Origin: Micromonospora rubida
GTDB lineage: Bacteria > Actinomycetota > Actinomycetes > Mycobacteriales > Micromonosporaceae
Direction of reading: 5' to 3'
DNA length: 64,000 nt
NCBI RefSeq assembly: GCF_009908295.1
Contig: NZ_JAAALO010000005.1
Location: 481,077-545,076 of the forward strand
Program-made: the position numbers and the translations under genes
Notes under the pieces: generated by a model
What the model saw: only the letters and a program-made list of their open reading frames with translations
The model's database searches: none
Told to the model about the DNA's origin: nothing
In this document: positions 40,588 to 48,600 of the stretch, piece after piece
Position numbering within the stretch: position 1 is the first letter of the stretch
Layout: each line of letters opens with the position of its first letter

Positions 40588-42104
40588 CCGGGCCCCACCA
40601 GCCGGACCAGCCCGACCAGCCGGACCTGCCGGACCTCGCCGACCTGGTCGACGGGGTCTGGGCGCACAGCGACACGCCGCTCGGGTTCGACCTGGAGGAT
40701 CCGGCGACCGGGGCGGTGCGGCGGCCCGCCGCCGGCACGCCGCCGGACCGGATCGGGGCCGCCGTCGCCGCCGCCTCGGCGGCACACGAGGCCGGGAGCT
40801 GGGCCGCGCTGCCGGCCCCCGCCCGCGCCGACGTGCTGGACGGCGTCGCCGAGGCGGTCGAGGGCGTCGCGGCCGAGATCTGCGCGCTGGAATCGGCGAC
40901 CACCGGCGTGCCGATCCGGCAGACCACACCGCTGGGCGTGATCCTCGGCGGCGCGTTCCGGCTCGCCGCCGCCCAGCTCCGGCAGGGCCCGCAGAGCCAG
41001 GAGTTCCACCGCGAGGACGGCCGGATCGTGCACGCCGAACGACTGCCCTGGGGCCCGGCCGCCTGCGTGGTGCCGTGGAACGCGCCCGCGCCGATGGCCG
41101 CGCACAAGGTCGCGAACGCGCTCGCCGCCGGCTGCCCCACGATCCTCAAGCCCAGCGAGTACGCCCCGCACGGCAGCCAGCGGCTCGCCGCCGTCATCGG
41201 GGCCGCGCTCGCCGCCACAGGCGTGCCGTCCGGGGTGTTCCAGCTCGTGCACGGCGGGGCCGAGGCCGGCGCGGCCCTGGTCGGCGATCCCCGGATCCGG
41301 GCGGTCTCCTTCACCGGCGGGCTCGCCGCCGGGCGGGCGGTCGCGGCGGCCTGCGCCTACGACATCAAGCCGGTGCAGCTCGAACTCGGCGGCAACAATC
41401 CGCTGGTCGTGCTCCCCGACGCCGACGTCGCCGACGTCGCCCGGGCCGCGGTCGACCTGCTCAGCACGCTCAACGGCCAGTGGTGCCGGGCGCTGGGCCG
41501 GCTGATCGTGCCCGCCGACCGGCACGACGAGATCGTCGGGGCGATCGCCGACCGGCTCGCCGGGCTGGTCGCCGGCGCGCCGCTGGACCCCGCGACCGAC
41601 CTCGGCCCGCTGGTGCACTCCCGGCACCTGGCCCGGGTGGTGGCCGCCCGCGACGAGCTGCTGGCCCACGGCGGGACGGCGGTCACCGGCACCACGCTGC
41701 CGGCCGACGGGCCGCTGGCCGGCGGGAACTTCCTCGCCCCGACGCTGGTCACCGGCGTCGCGGCGGCGCACACCGGCGACGAGATCTTCGGGCCGGTGGC
41801 GGCGGTGCACCCGTACGCCACCGTCGACGAGGCGGTGGCGCTGGCCAACGGCACCTCGTACGGGCTGGAGGCGTACGTGCTCGGCGCGGACGAGGAGGCC
41901 GCGCTGGCCGTGGCCCGCCGGATCCGGGCCGGCGAGGTCAAGGTCAACGGCTCCTCGGTGCTCAGCCTGCACCTGTTCAGCCCGCGCCCGGCGTTCGGGC
42001 TGTCCGGGTACGGCGAGGAGGGCACCGCCGAGACCCTGCGGTTCTTCACCAACCCGCGGGTGGTCGGCGTCGAGGGCGGCTTCGCGCTGCACGGCCGGCC
42101 ATGA
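40584..42104 (+). CDS. Aldehyde dehydrogenase
   Basis: NAD(P)-dependent oxidation of an aldehyde to an acid. The 506-residue protein shows VVPWNAP, ILKPSEYAP, FTGGLAAG, LELGGNNP with the general-base Glu, NGQWCRALG with the nucleophilic Cys, and EIFGPV. The N-terminus carries a short QPDQPDLPDL repeat-like stretch absent from relatives. GTG start overlaps the monooxygenase stop (GTGA). A second ALDH lies at 44292 in the same operon. Confidence 0.93.
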   Translation: MTGPHQPDQPDQPDLPDLADLVDGVWAHSDTPLGFDLEDPATGAVRRPAAGTPPDRIGAAVAAASAAHEAGSWAALPAPARADVLDGVAEAVEGVAAEICALESATTGVPIRQTTPLGVILGGAFRLAAAQLRQGPQSQEFHREDGRIVHAERLPWGPAACVVPWNAPAPMAAHKVANALAAGCPTILKPSEYAPHGSQRLAAVIGAALAATGVPSGVFQLVHGGAEAGAALVGDPRIRAVSFTGGLAAGRAVAAACAYDIKPVQLELGGNNPLVVLPDADVADVARAAVDLLSTLNGQWCRALGRLIVPADRHDEIVGAIADRLAGLVAGAPLDPATDLGPLVHSRHLARVVAARDELLAHGGTAVTGTTLPADGPLAGGNFLAPTLVTGVAAAHTGDEIFGPVAAVHPYATVDEAVALANGTSYGLEAYVLGADEEAALAVARRIRAGEVKVNGSSVLSLHLFSPRPAFGLSGYGEEGTAETLRFFTNPRVVGVEGGFALHGRP

Positions 42105-43054
42105 ACCCGGGCGAGCCCGTCCCGGCGAGCGATGCGCCCCCGGTCGCGCCCGGCGGCACGACACCCGGCAGCACGACGAACGACGGCACGGCACCCGCCC
42201 GCCCGGCCGACGTGCTGCGGGCGCTGCTGGGCGGCGCCTCGCCGGTGCACGCCCCCGGCGTGCACGACCCGCTCACCGCCGCGCTGGCCGCCGGGGCCGG
42301 GCACCGGGCCGTGCACCTGTCCGGTGCGGTCTGCGCCGCGGTCGAGCTGGGTCTTCCCGACCTGGGCTACCTGCACGGCACGCACGTCGCGGAGCGGGCC
42401 GCCCGGCTGGTCCCGGCGCTGGCCGGCGTGCCGCTGATCGCCGACGCGGACACCGGTTACGGCAACCCGCTGCACGCGGTCTGGACCGCCCAGCGGTACG
42501 CGGCGGCCGGCGTCGCCGGGCTGCACCTGGAGGACCAGGTCAGCCCGAAGCGCTGCGGCCACCTGGCCGGCAAGGAGCTGCTGGACACCGCGGGCGCGAC
42601 GGCGAAGATCCGGGCGATCGCCGAGGCGGGCACCGGCCTGGTGCTGATCGCCCGCACCGACGCCTACTCGGTGGCCGGCCTCGACGAGGCGATCGAACGG
42701 GCCGGCCGGTTCGCCGCCGCAGGCGCCGACGCGGTCTTCCTGGAGGGCGTGGACACCGCCGAGGAGCTGGCGGCGGTGCGTGCCGCGCTGCCCGGCGTAC
42801 CCCTGGTGGTGAACCGCTCGGAGGCGGCCGGCGTGCGCGCCTTCCCGCCCGACGACGCGCTCGGCGCGCTCGGGGTCCGGGTCGTGCTCCACCCGGTCGC
42901 GCCGATGCTGGCCGCGCTCCGCGCGGCTGCCGCCGCCTACGCCGCGATCGGCCGGGACGGCCACGCCGACGCGGTGCCCCGGCTCGCCTGGTCGTCGTTC
43001 ACCGCACTGGTCGGCCAGGACGACGCGCTGACTCTCGATCGGAGGTACGCCTGA
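42101..43054 (+). CDS. Isocitrate lyase/PEP-mutase family lyase
   Basis: A 317-residue ICL/PEPM barrel, about 35 residues longer at the N-terminus through a Gly/Thr/Pro-rich leader. Visible are LSGAVCAA, the metal site IADADTGYGN, HLEDQVSPKRCGH with the catalytic Cys and ARTDAYSVAG. The KRCGH form is that of 2-methylisocitrate lyase and 2,3-dimethylmalate lyase; these release pyruvate or a similar acid from a branched hydroxy-dicarboxylate. ATG overlaps the ALDH stop. A plausible terminal C-C lyase of the pathway. Confidence 0.9.
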   Translation: MNPGEPVPASDAPPVAPGGTTPGSTTNDGTAPARPADVLRALLGGASPVHAPGVHDPLTAALAAGAGHRAVHLSGAVCAAVELGLPDLGYLHGTHVAERAARLVPALAGVPLIADADTGYGNPLHAVWTAQRYAAAGVAGLHLEDQVSPKRCGHLAGKELLDTAGATAKIRAIAEAGTGLVLIARTDAYSVAGLDEAIERAGRFAAAGADAVFLEGVDTAEELAAVRAALPGVPLVVNRSEAAGVRAFPPDDALGALGVRVVLHPVAPMLAALRAAAAAYAAIGRDGHADAVPRLAWSSFTALVGQDDALTLDRRYA

Positions 43055-44295
43055 TGCACGTGCTGATCGCCGGGGCGGGGCCCGTCGGGCTGACCGCGGC
43101 GCTCGCGCTGGCCCGCCGGGGCTGCGAGGTGACCGTGCTGGAGGCCGGCGACCAGCTCGCCGCCGAGTCCCGCGCCTCCACGTTCCACCCGCCGACGCTG
43201 GAAATGCTCGACGCGTTGGGGGTCGGCGCGGACCTGTTGGCGCGCGGGCTGGTCGCGCCGACGTTCGCCTACCGGGACCGCCGGGAGGGGCTGATCGCGG
43301 AGCTGGACCTCGCGGTGCTCGCCGGCGACACGCCGTACCCGTACCGGGTGCAGTGCGAGCAGTCCAAGCTGACCCGGATCCTGCTGGCCCACCTGGCCCG
43401 GCAGCCGGCGGCCCGGGTCCGCTTCGGCTGGCCGGTCGTTTCGGTACGGCAGGCCGCCGACAACGATGACGGCGGCGTGGTCGCGGTCGCCGGGGACGGC
43501 CGGGAGGTGGCCGGCGACTGGCTGATCGCGGCCGACGGCGCCAGTTCCGCGGTACGGCGGGCGCTGGAGCTGCCGTTCGACGGGATCACCTACCCCGAAC
43601 GGTTCCTGGTGGCCTCCACCGACGAGGACCTGCCGGCGCTGCTCGGCCCGCTGGCGTACGTCAACTACGTCTTCGACCCGGTCGAGTGGTCGGTGCTGCT
43701 GCGCACGCCGGACCACTGGCGGGTGCTGCTGCCCACCCCCGACGACACCCCCGACGCCCACGAGCTGGGCCGGCTCGACGAGCGGCTGCGGGCGATCGCC
43801 GACCCGGGACGGCCGTGGCGGGTGGCGCACGCCAGTTTGTACCGGGTGCACCAGCGGGTCGCCGCGGCGTTCCGGCGGGGGCGGGTGCTGCTGGCCGGCG
43901 ACGCCGCGCACGTCAACAACCCGCTCGGCGGGCTGGGCATGAACTCGGGCATCCACGACGCGGTCGCCTACGCGGAGGTGCTGGCCTCGGGCCGCGCGGC
44001 ACCGGACGGCGGGGAGCTGGACCGGGCGGTGACGGCGGTGGCCGACGGGGAGCTGGACCGGCGGGTGACGGCGGTGGCCGACGAGCGGCGCCGGATCGCC
44101 CTGACCTACGTGCAGGAGGTCTCCGACCAGAACTACCGCCGGATCCGGGTCACCGATCCGCAGCTGCGGGCCGCGCACCTGGCCGGCCTGCGCGCGCTGG
44201 CCGAGGATCCGGCGGCCGCCCGGGCGTACCTGCTGCGCAGCTCCATGATCGCCTCGCTGCGTCCCGACGCCGGGGCGCCGGTGGCGCGGGCATGA
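43054..44295 (+). CDS. FAD-dependent aromatic-type monooxygenase (PHBH fold)
   Basis: A 413-residue single-component flavoprotein hydroxylase: GAGPVGLTAALALARRG (dinucleotide fold), VQCEQSKLTRILL, LIAADGASSAVR (DG motif) and RVLLAGDAAHVNNPLGGLGMN (GD motif). It hydroxylates using NAD(P)H and O2 without a separate reductase. Residues about 320-343 are a 12-residue tandem duplication. TGATG overlap joins it to the lyase gene. Aromatic or heteroaromatic (pyrrole-like) substrates are both conceivable. Confidence 0.91.
   Translation: MHVLIAGAGPVGLTAALALARRGCEVTVLEAGDQLAAESRASTFHPPTLEMLDALGVGADLLARGLVAPTFAYRDRREGLIAELDLAVLAGDTPYPYRVQCEQSKLTRILLAHLARQPAARVRFGWPVVSVRQAADNDDGGVVAVAGDGREVAGDWLIAADGASSAVRRALELPFDGITYPERFLVASTDEDLPALLGPLAYVNYVFDPVEWSVLLRTPDHWRVLLPTPDDTPDAHELGRLDERLRAIADPGRPWRVAHASLYRVHQRVAAAFRRGRVLLAGDAAHVNNPLGGLGMNSGIHDAVAYAEVLASGRAAPDGGELDRAVTAVADGELDRRVTAVADERRRIALTYVQEVSDQNYRRIRVTDPQLRAAHLAGLRALAEDPAAARAYLLRSSMIASLRPDAGAPVARA
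44011..44082. repeat. 36-bp tandem duplication inside the FAD monooxygenase gene
   Basis: 44011-44046 and 44047-44082 are direct copies with two mismatches. They keep the frame and encode GELDRAVTAVAD followed by GELDRRVTAVAD. Confidence 0.9.
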
Positions 44296-45761
44296 CGGCG
44301 CCCGGCGACGGCCCGCCCGGCGCGGTGATCGAGCGGGAGAACCCGTCCAGGGTCACCGAGCTGGTCGGCACGGTCGGTGTCAGCGGGCCCGACCGGGTGG
44401 ACGCCCTGGTCCGCCGGGCCGACGCCGCGCAGCGGGGCTGGGCGGCCACCGGCATCGCGCGGCGGCTCGCCGCGCTGGCCGCCGGCGCCGACGCGATCGC
44501 CGGGCGGCTCGAACCGCTGGCCGAGCTGCTGGCCCGGGAGTCGGGCAAGGTGCTCGCCGACTGCCGCGGCGAGGTCGGGTTCGCCGCCACGTACCTGCGC
44601 TGGGTCGTCGAGCACGCCCCGGCGGCGTACGCGGAGCGGGAGATCGACGACGCGGCCGGCCGGCTGCTGCGGCTGCCCCGGCCGTACGGGGTGGTCGCCG
44701 CGATCACGCCGTGGAACGCGCCGATCATCCTCACCCTGCTCAAGGTGGCCCCGGCCCTCGCCGCCGGCAACGCGGTGGTGGTCAAGCCCTCGCCGCTGGC
44801 CCCGCTGGCAATCTCGGAGGCGCTGCGCCTGCTCACCGGGGCGCTGCCGGACGGGACGCTGGCGGTCGTGCACGGCGACGCCGCCGCCGGAGCGGCGCTG
44901 GTCGGGCACCCGCTGGTGCGCAAGGTGGCGTTCACCGGCGGCGGCGCGGCGGCCCGGCAGGTGGCGGCGACCGCGGCCACCCAGACCACCCCGGTCGTGC
45001 TGGAGCTGGGCGGCAACGACGCGGCGATCTTCCTGCCCGACGCCGACCTGGGCGCCGAGCCGATGCGCCGGCTGGTCCTGGCGAGCTTCGCCACCAGCGG
45101 CCAGGTGTGCATGGCGGCGAAGCGGCTGTACGTGCACCGCAGCCGCCGCGACGAGTTCGTGGCGGCGTACCGGTCCGCCGCGGCGGAGGTGCTGCGCGTC
45201 GGTGACGCGCTCGCGCCCGGGGTGAGCATGGGCCCGGTCATCTCGGCCGGCGCCGCCGCGCGGATCGGGCGGATCGTCGCGGCGGCCGTCGCCCGGGGAG
45301 CCACCGCGCTGCCGCTGGGCACCGTCGACGGCGGCACCGACCTGGCCGGCGGGCACTTCGTGACCCCGACGCTCGTGCTGGACGCACCGGACGACGCCGA
45401 GGTGGTCGCCGGGGAGCAGTTCGGGCCGACGGTGCCGCTGCTGGGCTACGACGACGAGGACGAACTGCTGGCCCGGGTCAACGCCGACGAGCTGGGCCTT
45501 GGTGGCTCCGTCTGGTCGGCCGACGAGGATCGGGCGTTCGCGCTGGCCCGCCGGGTCGAGGCGGGCTTCGTCTTCGTCAACACGCACAACCGCACCGGGC
45601 TGTCGCTGCGGGCGCCGTTCGGTGGGGTGAAGCGCTCCGGCTACGGCCGTGAGTACGCCGAGGAGGGGCTGGCCGAGTACGCGCAGACCTGCGTCGTGCA
45701 CGCCCCCGGCCCGTTCCGGCCCGGTGGCGCCGGGCTGCCCGCCAACGCGTATCCGAGCTGA
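44292..45761 (+). CDS. Aldehyde dehydrogenase
   Basis: A 489-residue ALDH: AAITPWNAPI, VVVKPSPLAP, FTGGGAAARQ, LELGGNDA with the Glu base, SGQVCMAAKRLYVH with the catalytic Cys, GEQFGPTVPL and the C-terminal PFGGVKRSGYGREY. It resembles succinate/glutarate-semialdehyde or benzaldehyde-type dehydrogenases. ATG overlaps the monooxygenase stop, and a strong hairpin follows immediately, so it ends the operon that begins at 38351. Confidence 0.93.
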   Translation: MTAPGDGPPGAVIERENPSRVTELVGTVGVSGPDRVDALVRRADAAQRGWAATGIARRLAALAAGADAIAGRLEPLAELLARESGKVLADCRGEVGFAATYLRWVVEHAPAAYAEREIDDAAGRLLRLPRPYGVVAAITPWNAPIILTLLKVAPALAAGNAVVVKPSPLAPLAISEALRLLTGALPDGTLAVVHGDAAAGAALVGHPLVRKVAFTGGGAAARQVAATAATQTTPVVLELGGNDAAIFLPDADLGAEPMRRLVLASFATSGQVCMAAKRLYVHRSRRDEFVAAYRSAAAEVLRVGDALAPGVSMGPVISAGAAARIGRIVAAAVARGATALPLGTVDGGTDLAGGHFVTPTLVLDAPDDAEVVAGEQFGPTVPLLGYDDEDELLARVNADELGLGGSVWSADEDRAFALARRVEAGFVFVNTHNRTGLSLRAPFGGVKRSGYGREYAEEGLAEYAQTCVVHAPGPFRPGGAGLPANAYPS

Positions 45762-45789
45762 GGCCGGGCCGCCCGAGGCGGCCCGGCCT
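45761..45789. terminator. Bidirectional terminator
   Basis: A perfect 13-bp stem, AGGCCGGGCCGCC (45761-45773) with GGCGGCCCGGCCT (45777-45789), and a three-base loop, between the convergent ALDH and Dabb genes, followed by TGCCTTTAG. Confidence 0.8.
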
Positions 45790-45794
45790 TGCCT

Positions 45795-46070
45795 TTAGTA
45801 GTCGACGACGGCGCGGGCCGCGAGGCGCGGCCTGAGCCAGCCCGCCACCTCCAGGTGGGCGGGGTGGGACTGGTAGGCCCGCAGCGCGTCCGCGTCGGTG
45901 TGGGTGCTGATCATGCACAGGTCGTAGGAGACCGGGGTCCGCAGCGTGTCCAGGGCGACCGTCAGCGTCGCGATCTCATCAATTGTGCTGGCCAGGCCTT
46001 CCAGCAGCGACTTCGCCTTGGCAGCATCTGCCGCATCGGCGAACTTCATCAGTACCACGTGGGTAAACAC
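45795..46070 (-). CDS. Dabb (stress-responsive alpha/beta barrel) domain protein
   Basis: A 91-residue ferredoxin-like Dabb protein: VFTHVVLMKFADAADAAKAK at the start, then VSYDLCMISTHTDADALRAYQSHPAHLEV. Related small barrels include enzymes in polyketide and aromatic degradation (cyclases, muconolactone-type) but most are uncharacterised. The GTG at 46070 follows GGGGGAAGAG. Divergent from the nitrilase operon with an IclR-type site between, so it belongs to the regulon. Confidence 0.87.
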   Translation of the reverse strand: MFTHVVLMKFADAADAAKAKSLLEGLASTIDEIATLTVALDTLRTPVSYDLCMISTHTDADALRAYQSHPAHLEVAGWLRPRLAARAVVDY

Positions 46071-46114
46071 CCGCTCTTCCCCCTGTTCCCCGGCGTCGCC
46101 CGAGTGTATGTTCT

Positions 46115-46129
46115 GGAAACAGCGTTTCG
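46115..46129. promoter_or_regulatory. IclR-type operator (site 7)
   Basis: GGAAACAGCGTTTCG: intact GAAAC-N3-GTTTC core, three bases downstream of TATGTT (46107-46112), a likely -10 for the nine-gene operon. The continuation GTTTCGCTAGGGGAAC nearly equals that at site 1. Confidence 0.65.
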
Positions 46130-46149
46130 CTAGGGGAACCGGAGCGGGA

Positions 46150-47790
46150 ATGACCATCAGGGTTGCCGCCGTACAGTTCGAGGCCGGCCAGGACATCGAG
46201 GCCAACCTGGCCACCTGCCTGCGCCTGGTCGCCGACGCCGCCCGGCAGGGCGCGCAGCTCGTGGTGCTGCCCGAGTTCTGCCACCACCTGTCCTGGTACA
46301 CCGACCGCGCCCAGGCGCACGCCCTGGCCACCCGGCCGGGCGACACGTTCCTCACCGCGATCTCGGCGAGCGCCGCCGAGCACCGGGTGTACATCAAGAT
46401 CAACGTCACGCACGCCCACCCCGACGGGCGCACCGGCGGCACCAACTTCCTCCTCGGCCCCGACGGGGCGGTGCTCGGCAGCTGCGACAAGCAGGTCCTG
46501 ATGGGCGCCGAGAACGACCACCTCGACCCGGCGACCGAGGTCGGGCCGGTGCTCGACACCCCGATCGGCCGGCTCGGCATGTACGCCTGCATGGAGGGCG
46601 TCATCTCCGAGACCACCCGCGGGCTCGCGCTGCGCGGCGCGCAGGTGCTGCTGAACAGCCTCAACTCGTTCGCCACCGACGAGGCCGCGCTGCACATCCC
46701 GGTGCGGGCCGCGGAAAACCGGGTTTGGGTGATCGCCGCCAACAAGGTCGGCCCGCTGCTGCCCGCCGAGCACCTGCCGGCCATGAGCCGCGGCCTCGGC
46801 GTGCCGGAGCAGTGGCTGCACGGGGCCGGCGAGTCGCAGATCGTCGCGCCGGACGGCACGGTGGTGGCCAGGGGCCCGCGCACCGGGGAGGCCGTCGTCA
46901 TCGCCGACATCGCTCCGGAGCGCGCCGACGACAAGCACCGCCCGGACGGCACCGACCTCCTCGCGGCCCGCCGGCCGGAACTCTACGGCCCGCTCGGCGA
47001 CGCGCCGACCGGCCGCCGCCGGCCGCCCGGCGCGTCGAGCCTGCCGGTCGCCGTCCTCCGGCCGCGGGACCCCGGGCAGGCAGCCGACCTGCTCGGCAGG
47101 TCGGTCACCGAGGGCGCACTGCTCGCCGTGCTCGCCGAGAACGCCCTCGGCGCGCACGTCGGGCCGGCCGAGGTGGCCGCCGCGCTGGCACCGGCACTGC
47201 GCGGCACCGACGCGTACGCCGTGGCCACCGCCCGCGGCGCCGACGGCCCGGTCGGGCTGCTCATCGGCCCGGATGGCGTGGTCGGCGAGCAGCCACAACT
47301 GCATCGGGCCGGCGCGGCCCGCGACGCCGTGCGGCCCGGCGACGCGCTGCGCACCTTCGACCTGCCCTGGGGGCGGCTGGCGATCGTGGTCGGCGACGAC
47401 GCGATCTTCCCGGAGACGTTCCGGCTCGCCGCGCTCGCCGACGCCGATGTGGTCGCCGTGCCGTTCACCCCGCGCGAGCCCTGGGAGCTGGCGCTGGGCC
47501 TGCCGGAGCGGGCCGCGGAGAACCGGCTCAACGTGATCGCCGCCGGGCCGCTCGGCACGGGCGCCGCGGTCTTCGCGCTCAGCGCCGACTTCACCCTCTG
47601 GACCACCTGGGCCGGGCCGTTCACCGGCCGGATCAGCAGCCCGCTGCGCACCGACATCGCCGCCGACCGGCCCGTCACGCATGCCGTGGTGGCCCCGGCG
47701 CAGGCGGCGAACCGGCTCGTCTCCCGCCGAACCGACCTCGTCGACGGCCGCCCGTGGCGGCTCGTCCAGGCCCTCACCGAAAGGCGCTGA
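46150..47790 (+). CDS. Tandem nitrilase-domain (carbon-nitrogen hydrolase) protein, second domain degenerate
   Basis: A 546-residue protein with two carbon-nitrogen hydrolase units. The first (residues 1 to about 280) has the full triad: E42 (VVLPEFC), K114 (SCDKQVLMG) and C147 (GMYACMEG). In the second (about 300-520) the Cys position reads VVGDDAIFPE, without Cys, and no equivalent Glu/Lys pair stands out, so it is probably structural. Normal members are about 280 residues. ATG at 46150 has GGAGCGGGA upstream. It heads the nine-gene operon to 54826. Expected reaction: hydrolysis of an amide or nitrile, releasing ammonia from a breakdown product. Confidence 0.87.
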   Translation: MTIRVAAVQFEAGQDIEANLATCLRLVADAARQGAQLVVLPEFCHHLSWYTDRAQAHALATRPGDTFLTAISASAAEHRVYIKINVTHAHPDGRTGGTNFLLGPDGAVLGSCDKQVLMGAENDHLDPATEVGPVLDTPIGRLGMYACMEGVISETTRGLALRGAQVLLNSLNSFATDEAALHIPVRAAENRVWVIAANKVGPLLPAEHLPAMSRGLGVPEQWLHGAGESQIVAPDGTVVARGPRTGEAVVIADIAPERADDKHRPDGTDLLAARRPELYGPLGDAPTGRRRPPGASSLPVAVLRPRDPGQAADLLGRSVTEGALLAVLAENALGAHVGPAEVAAALAPALRGTDAYAVATARGADGPVGLLIGPDGVVGEQPQLHRAGAARDAVRPGDALRTFDLPWGRLAIVVGDDAIFPETFRLAALADADVVAVPFTPREPWELALGLPERAAENRLNVIAAGPLGTGAAVFALSADFTLWTTWAGPFTGRISSPLRTDIAADRPVTHAVVAPAQAANRLVSRRTDLVDGRPWRLVQALTERR

Positions 47791-47793
47791 CCC

Positions 47794-48600
47794 GTGGCCG
47801 ACACCTTGAAACATGTCGAGGACATGCTCGACAACTCCCCCACGGTCGACGTCCACGAGACGTTCCACCGGTACCAGGTCCTCCTGGACGAGCTGAAGGC
47901 CAAGATCGCCGCACGGTTCGAGCTGACCCGCGACCCGTCCACCGAGCCGCTGGAGCAGTACGGGGACTACCCCAACGGGCCGGGCGGCTCGCTCGCCGCG
48001 TACACCGGGCCCGAGGTCGACTGGCTCGTGCACTCCTGGCTGGGCAACCCGGCGGCCAGCTTCGCCAACCTGCACCTGACGTGCTGGCTGGGCCCGCAGG
48101 TCAGGGTGCCGCACCTGGGGCTGGCCCTGCTGGTCTGGCCCGGCGGCTGGTTCTACATCGACTCGGTGCCCCGGGTCAACATGGTCGAGCACGGCGACTA
48201 CTACGACCGGTACTACGAGCCGGTCAACGAGGAGTGGCTGCAACTGCGCGCCGACCCGGCGTTCGACTACTTCGTCAGCCGGGCCGGGTTCATCCGGGCC
48301 AGCCTGTCGCCGACGGCGTACTGCTACTCCTTCGACCGCAGCCCGGACAACATCGAGAAGGTCAGCCAGGTGACCCACGCCCACGTCGACCGCTGGCTGC
48401 GCTGGGTCGACGAGGCCGAGCCGGTGCCGGCCGAGGAGCGGGCCGCGCTCGCCGAGACCGATCTGCGGATCCGCCGCAACATCGCCGACCGCGACCCCGC
48501 GAACGTGATGGGCGTGCGCTACTTCGGCGAGGAGACCACCGACCGGCTCGTCCGCGCGCTCTGGGGCGGCGACCGCGAACTCCCCCGGCCGTCGGCATGA
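47794..48600 (+). CDS. Red chlorophyll catabolite reductase (RCCR)-like protein
   Basis: A 268-residue protein that, by eye and from memory of the Arabidopsis RCCR sequence, aligns nearly end to end with plant RCCR, a ferredoxin-dependent bilin reductase-fold enzyme that reduces red chlorophyll catabolite: YPNGPGGSLAAYTG with NPNG, WLVHSW with VIGSW, GDYYDRYYEPVNEEW with NPDYLKEYYQ, FDYFVSRAGFIRASLSPTAY with VNPYVSPSLFVRSAFSPTA, and RYFGEETTDRLVRALW with RMFGEEVSSRVVHAI. The Asp before the last block seems kept; the catalytic Glu of the central strand appears to be Ala. GTG start, three bases after the nitrilase stop. Enzymatic role not proven. Confidence 0.7.
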   Translation: MADTLKHVEDMLDNSPTVDVHETFHRYQVLLDELKAKIAARFELTRDPSTEPLEQYGDYPNGPGGSLAAYTGPEVDWLVHSWLGNPAASFANLHLTCWLGPQVRVPHLGLALLVWPGGWFYIDSVPRVNMVEHGDYYDRYYEPVNEEWLQLRADPAFDYFVSRAGFIRASLSPTAYCYSFDRSPDNIEKVSQVTHAHVDRWLRWVDEAEPVPAEERAALAETDLRIRRNIADRDPANVMGVRYFGEETTDRLVRALWGGDRELPRPSA

